Of a stretch of 64,000 bases of DNA, positions 59,457-64,000 are shown in pieces. This DNA comes from Colias croceus. Lineage: Eukaryota; Arthropoda; Insecta; Lepidoptera; Pieridae. The stretch spans positions 4,714,501 to 4,778,500 of the forward strand of contig NC_059550.1 of NCBI RefSeq assembly GCF_905220415.1, written 5' to 3'. Both the position numbers and the translations under genes were made by a program. Every line of letters begins with the position of its first letter. The first letter of the stretch is position 1. Below the pieces are notes generated by a model. That model saw only the letters and a list, made by a program, of their open reading frames with translations, was not told the origin of the DNA and searched no databases.

Positions 59457-59615
59457 ATGGAGACGGAAGCTTTTATTGCAGAAATTCTAGCTAGACCAGC
59501 TATTTGGAAGTCTAGCCACCCGCAACATAAGTCTAAAAATGTTGTGAAAAAAATCTGGGTGCTGCCTATATTTTTCATATTTTTGGTGGAATTCTCCGTC
59601 TGTAACACTAACTAA
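59457..59615 (+). pseudogene. MADF-domain start exon, fragment
   Basis: The ATG at 59457 reads METEAFIAEILARPAIWKSS, then HPQHKSKNVVKKIW: the opening helix of a MADF domain (FIxEIxxRPxxW, H-x-x-(H/Y)-K, K-x-x-x-W). The frame then drifts into hydrophobic, non-MADF sequence, so the exon probably ends at IW|GTGCTG or the copy is broken. It is distinct from the MADF exon at 13686. No transposase is visible next to it. Confidence 0.6.
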
Positions 59616-59711
59616 CTTTTAACGTAAATATCACAAAATCAACCAAATTTTCATTTTGCAAGTAATCAGTCCCCTGGTCCCGCTGCACTGTCCTCGCGTA
59701 TATTTGGCGCA

Positions 59712-59731
59712 GTCGGATTGTACAATCCGAC
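59712..59731. repeat. Perfect 20-bp palindrome
   Basis: GTCGGATTGTACAATCCGAC is self-complementary without a spacer. Confidence 0.9.
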
Positions 59732-59984
59732 GTATTACATTACGGCTAGCTGTTTTAATATGCCGAAAATTCGTCTTTTTCCAAAATTCTACAAAAAGAC
59801 GGTCGCGAACCGACGAAGCCCCACTCGTGGGGCTCCTATTTCTGTGTAGTTTTAAAAAACACGAACCTAACCTAACCCACTCCCTTATCCAAACCAAAAA
59901 TTTCTGATAACGAATTATCGGCATAGTTACTACAAAATGCCGACCGTTTGTAAACGGCCAGATTATGTACAATTTGCCTGCGAC

Positions 59985-60024
59985 CATAGCCTTCTCTATC
60001 TCCTGTGAGATAGAGAAGGCTATG
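59985..60024. repeat. Perfect hairpin, 18-bp arms, 4-nt loop
   Basis: CATAGCCTTCTCTATCTC, loop CTGT, then the exact inverse GAGATAGAGAAGGCTATG. The stem is extremely stable and is found beside other palindromes (59712, 59818 GCCCCACTCGTGGGGC, 59947 CCGTTTGTAAACGG). Confidence 0.9.
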
Positions 60025-60429
60025 CTGTGACATATCAATATCTTAAATGTTTTACATTTCCGATAGCTATTTAGGAAATGTATAGATTTCCTAGGAAATG
60101 TGTATAAAATAATTAATTTCACACATTTCCGTACGATTTTAGGAATAATTGTATACATTTCCTAGGAATTGTATACAATGACGGATTACATACATTTTCG
60201 GTAACATATAACACATAAACAAGTAGTCTTTGACACCGGTGACAGTTCGACCAATATAAAGTTAGGTACATAACTGTGTGTGTTCGACTCGACTCATTAC
60301 CTAACCTAAAATTCTAATATTTAAAATAAACGAGAGAAATATTAAAGAAACAATAAAATACATTCCATACACATAAAAATACATTGTATTATAATTGTAA
60401 ACTTCTATTTTTAAATAGAAAATAATAAG

Positions 60430-61228
60430 ATGGCTGCTGTTCCTGAAATGAGTGAAGCTGATCAGATTAAAACGGTATTTTAAAACAAATAAATGTGTGT
60501 TTTGGGTACAGGTATAGAGATATTTTTGCATTTAATTTCAACCCTTACCGTTTTTTGCAGTTCAAGGATTTTTTGGTGCAATACAATAAGTTATCTGAGC
60601 TTTGTTTCAATGACTGTGTTCATGATTTTACATCTCGAACTTTAAGATCTGCGGAGGTAATTTTTTTGATTATTATGCAACAAGTTTATTTTTTAGGTCC
60701 ATAGCAATAGTTAAAGAATATCCTCTTTAAACTACATTTATCGCAAATCATAATATTTACTGATAGGTACATGACTTTTGGATTAAGTTTCATGTCTAAA
60801 GAAAATCTATTTATTATGGTAAATATTTTAAAATTGTGACTGAACATCGAGGTATTATGAATAGGAATATTTAGTATTACTTATATTGCAGATAGTTTTG
60901 TTGAAAGTTATTTTTACATTGCTTCCAATCTAGAATTTACAAAATTCTAGATTTTCTATTGTACATGTACCATGCATTCTATTATGACTTTCCTGAACCT
61001 ATTGTTACAGTTTTAAAATATAGATATCTGATTTATAGCAAAAAAGTAAATATAAATTGATCAAAACAACTTATTTATAACAATCAATTTCAGGAAAAAT
61101 GTACAATAAACTGTATGGAGAAATATTTGCGGACAAATCAAAGAGTCTCACAAAGGTTCCATGAATTCCAAATGATCGCCAATGAGAATATGCTAGCGCT
61201 AGCTCAAAAGTCCGGAAATCCTAGCTAA
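60430..61228 (+). CDS. Tim9: Mitochondrial import chaperone Tim9
   Basis: Three exons in phase 0: 60430-60474, 60561-60656 and 61094-61228, giving 91 aa, the usual length of Tim9. The sequence MAAVPEMSEADQIK leads to FKDFLVQYNKLSELCFNDC, with the twin CX3C motifs CFNDC and CTINC separated by 15 residues, then MEKYLRTNQRVSQRFHEFQ, a strong Tim9 signature. Small Tim proteins fold by two intramolecular disulfides in the intermembrane space. Tim9 forms a hexamer with Tim10 that escorts carrier proteins to the TIM22 complex. The ATG at 60430 follows an in-frame stop, and introns are GT-AG (60475-60560 and 60657-61093). It is preceded by a block of transposon-derived palindromes, so its promoter is probably within 60180-60429. 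Confidence 0.95.
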
Positions 61229-62054
61229 GTTCCTGTGTGTTATGTATTTATTGTTAGATTATTTTGTTTTCACTATTGATGATTAAAGTATTGTTGAATG
61301 TAATTCTGTCCAAAATGACTTTTATTGAGTATAATAGTTGAATGAATCTAGATAAAAAACACGATAGCTAACTACCTCTTTATTGCCAGTTATAATTTTA
61401 CTATCAAGGTCCAAGAAGACATCTTTAGTATTGTATGCATGCATTTAAAGTGTAAATTTTAAACAAACTATAAATAACTAGCCCCTTCTTCCTGGCTCTC
61501 TCAGACTGACCCAGTATATAAACAACATAGAATATAGCCTGTAACTCAGAAATAATGTAACTTTCTGCTAGTGAAAGAAACTTTGGAACAGGGTACTATA
61601 GTGTACTAGTGTAGTTAAGAAGCCTATTCATTTCGAGAACACAGCCCTGTTACCCATAATTCTAGCCGGGATCTAATTGTTTTCTAAATTTATCAGTCAC
61701 TAAATGTCACCTTTATGTGCGCTGAGCACAGTGTGAGAAGTAACTTTTTTGGCAAGATTCAAAGATACCAAAATCATTATGTAGATTAAAAAAAAAATTG
61801 ATAATTTAATATAGGGCCATTTGAAAAGAACTTATATTTCTTTTAATATGTTTATACAAGGTTTATACAATAACAGTTGACTCAATTTTCAATAATGTTT
61901 GTTGATGTCAATGGTTCGCAATTAATGAAACACACCAGTATAATTTCATTTTATTTAGCTTATTGAAAATTTACAGGATGTTGCATTAGTTTCTATTTAC
62001 TATAACATTATTAAAATTAAAATTCAACTCTTCCAGGTAATGTAGATTTTCTCC
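61229..62054. other. Convergent intergenic region, Tim9 and the Cys-rich gene
   Basis: ATTAAA at 61282-61287 is a likely Tim9 poly(A) signal. AATAAA on the minus strand at 61955-61950 serves the cysteine-rich gene. A short repeat core (GGCAAGATTCAAAGATACCA, ~61752) matches one in a Tip60 intron. No gene between. Confidence 0.6.
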
Positions 62055-63320
62055 TTAGTTTGCCATACATATCAAACTCTTCTTTGGGCATGGTTTGTAG
62101 CACTTTTGTTCTGGAGGTGAGAAGTCCAAAACAAATGAAGTCTGAGAGCTTGTATAGTCAAAATGGTAGTCATTGAACTTCGCTTCTACGCTGTATTTTA
62201 CGTTAGTTGTGGACACATCATCAGGGTCAGTGTTGAGAACATATTTTAATGGGTATGGTCCAGATGGTGCATTGCTGATGTTTGAAGGTTTAGTACAAAT
62301 GGTATACTGTCCACCGTGGCGTATGATTCTAATGAGAGGTTGGGTACACGGTGGCTGTTTACAGCATGAGACTGTTGAGGGGCATACTGCTAAACATTTC
62401 GGTGGCATACAACATGGTTTACTGCAAACAGCTGGACACGCAGAGCAGTCGCTTGCTTTCATACAGTTGTGTTGCTCGATGCGCTTCAGAACGGGGCACG
62501 AAATGTGGCCTGGTCGCCAGCCGCAACGTAACTGAGGTAAAAATAAACATTTTAGGATCAATTCATATATTCTATTTTATTGTAAATTATTATATGTATA
62601 GATTATAATAGACAGTCTGTCTTCAGAAGTGTTGTTCTTCACGAAATAAAGATCGTGTATCTATAATATACATTTTGATCTTTTTATTCTTCGGCTAGAA
62701 TCTGAGAGACTTTTACTAGAATTATTAACACGTTTTCTATGTTTAGTTACAACTTACAAGTTTAATAAAGTTTTATGATATAATTTTCGTTAAAAAAATT
62801 ATTACCTGATGCTCAGGGGCATCTTTAGCTGTATAGAGCCATCCCATGTGTTTCGGTACGGGGCCGGGTTTGACTTCATCCTTCTCTAGGCAACGGTGTT
62901 TGGGCAAATCGCAGCGGCCTAAACAGCTCGCAGACGATTTGTTTGCTGGAAACATTTATTGATGTATGTACGGATACTAAATTCTAAAGTCTTTTTTATA
63001 ATAATCATCAACAAAAAATTGATGTGTAATTATTGCGGCTGTTTAGGGCTAATTAATTCGAGGGCTTATTGAAACTCATTTCAATTAAAAATTTGATAAT
63101 GGATCGCAACTAGGTATGTACTCGAATGCATTTTAACAATTAATTAATACTTCATTATAAGTACAAATTATTTATCAGATTGGTAATAATAAAACTATTT
63201 ATATGAGTGTAGCACTTAGGTGTTATGTTCATAATTTACAGTAATTATGACGAAATTGCTGCTACTTTTTAAGAACTATAAAATATACTTACATCGACCA
63301 GGTTTACAACAGCATGCCAT
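62055..63320 (-). CDS. Cysteine-rich protein of unknown function, 214 aa
   Basis: Three exons on the minus strand join cleanly: 63320-63293 (MACCCKPGR), 62945-62806 and 62531-62055. Junction codons are S10 (T|CA) and a phase-0 join at HQ|LRCGW. All splice sites are GT-AG. The N-terminal ~110 residues hold most of the ~26 cysteines in C, CC and CxxC groups (SCLGRCDLPKHRC, CSACPAVCSKPCCMPPKC, SCCKQPPC), with the segment KHMGWLYTAKDAPEHQ between. The C-terminal ~100 residues are unlike this: IIRHGGQYTICTKPSN, a beta-rich charged stretch, then KCYKPCPKK and a final CMAN. There is no signal peptide or membrane segment, so the cysteines more likely bind metal or form intracellular cross-links than extracellular disulfides. 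I do not recognise the family. The even phases, splice sites and poly(A) signal (61955-61950) make it a real gene. Confidence 0.8.
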
Positions 63321-64000
63321 TTCTGATATGAAGTCTGAAATTTCCAAAGAAATGAGTTAATCTTCAAATTAAAACTTTAAATTCCAAACATAATATTTAT
63401 AATAACTTTTATTAAAACTTACGTTTTGATATTGGAGATTAAGACATTTTCACCCTTGTCATATTTTCCATTAGAGATTTTGTAGAGTAGATTTTAAGAA
63501 TTCCATTATAAATTTATAAAGTCTCCATAGATGTTTTGAATAACATGACAAATGTGAAAATGTACTGAGAAGACAATTTTTGCTTCTTACGTGTATTCTT
63601 CTTCACAGATGTCGTTTATTTTCTAGCCAGTATTATTAGATTAGACCTCTGTGAAGGCGATAAGAACTGTCCATTCAAATATTGCTCTTAGATATATAGA
63701 TACATTTTTTAATTCTTCTTGCAATTACGAGATAGACGTAGTAAAAAAAAAACGTTTACCATAAGTAGGTATGTAAAGCTTCTAAAAAAAAAAAAACACC
63801 GGTGGAGTTAAATCGTAAGGTATTTAACTAACAAAATATTTCCTCTTTACGAGTAATATCAAGTCATAATAATGTACTCTGTGAGTAATGTGTTAGATAG
63901 GTACTTACATAATATTATTTGTTTAGATGTACGTTGTAACTTGTACCTACTTACCTATGTTTATAAAGAATCTTTTGTCCTGATAATGAAGTGGTAATGA
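63321..64000. other. Upstream of the Cys-rich gene, no other gene seen
   Basis: Contains the presumed promoter and 5' UTR of the minus-strand cysteine-rich gene; an acceptor-like TTTCAG sits 16 nt before its ATG. A12 and A9 runs occur near 63785 and 63744. Confidence 0.5.

Noticed and set aside
59868..59880. CCTAACCTAACCC resembling insect telomere repeat (TTAGG)n
   Set aside because: Only two units; no array.
59154..60158. Several frames up to 175 codons on the minus strand
   Set aside because: They cross GC-rich tandem repeats and palindromes and show no domain.
62173..62608. Plus-strand frames of 120 and 85 codons
   Set aside because: Antisense to the coding exon of the cysteine-rich gene.
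1..64000. CRISPR arrays, rRNA genes, microRNA genes known to me
   Set aside because: No regular repeat-spacer array, rRNA segment or familiar conserved microRNA sequence noticed; not expected for CRISPR in an insect nucleus.

Overview
This window looks like a stretch of a lepidopteran (moth or butterfly) nuclear genome. It is AT-rich, full of short TAGGTACCTAC-type tracts, and has spliced genes with short exons and GT-AG introns. It carries repeat families typical of Lepidoptera: CTAGC...CCGCGG dispersed repeats, a tRNA-derived SINE with a (GATGAT)n tail, and PIF/Harbinger, pogo and piggyBac-like DNA elements. The order is an inference from these features; no species is claimed.

Layout. Positions 1-30.9 kb hold no host gene that I can support, only AT-rich DNA with discrete mobile elements: a Harbinger-derived MITE (1831-2133), a 141-bp MITE with a TTA duplication (4710-4850), a 567-bp fold-back element (10393-10959), a 2.3-kb dead PIF/Harbinger transposon with nested insertions (12530-14858), a SINE with a 12-bp target duplication (22392-22700) and a short retro-insertion with a 13-bp duplication (25111-25340). 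The DNA becomes richer in GC at about 29.3-30.9 kb, upstream of the first gene.

Positions 30.9-42 kb hold a five-exon + strand bZIP gene of the ATF3/JDP2 type (about 399 aa) with a long 3' UTR. Its third intron contains a gutted pogo-like transposon. Convergent to it, 42.3-52.5 kb on the minus strand is the MYST histone acetyltransferase Tip60/KAT5 (13 coding exons, 533 aa). Its phases all join and its catalytic residues are in place. Its introns host a TIR transposon, a dispersed repeat nearly identical to the one nested in the Harbinger element, a piggyBac-like element and an orphan antisense THAP first exon.

Positions 53.3-56.1 kb hold a minus-strand Myb/SANT-like coiled-coil gene whose middle has been invaded by an inverted duplication of its own exon 4. 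Divergent from it is a damaged + strand THAP-domain gene (57.1-58.1 kb). A repeat-dense block follows (58.3-60.2 kb) with a MADF exon fragment, GC-rich subterminal repeats and several perfect palindromes. The window ends with Tim9 (+, 60430-61228, a small mitochondrial import chaperone) and a convergent, unrecognised cysteine-rich 214-aa protein gene (minus, 62055-63320).

No operon-like logic applies. Atf3 (stress-responsive transcription), Tip60 (chromatin acetylation) and Tim9 (mitochondrial import) are independent housekeeping or regulatory genes. The theme of the accessory DNA is transposon domestication and decay: MADF, Myb/SANT and THAP domains, all of which occur in transposon proteins, appear several times here in intact, broken and orphaned forms.
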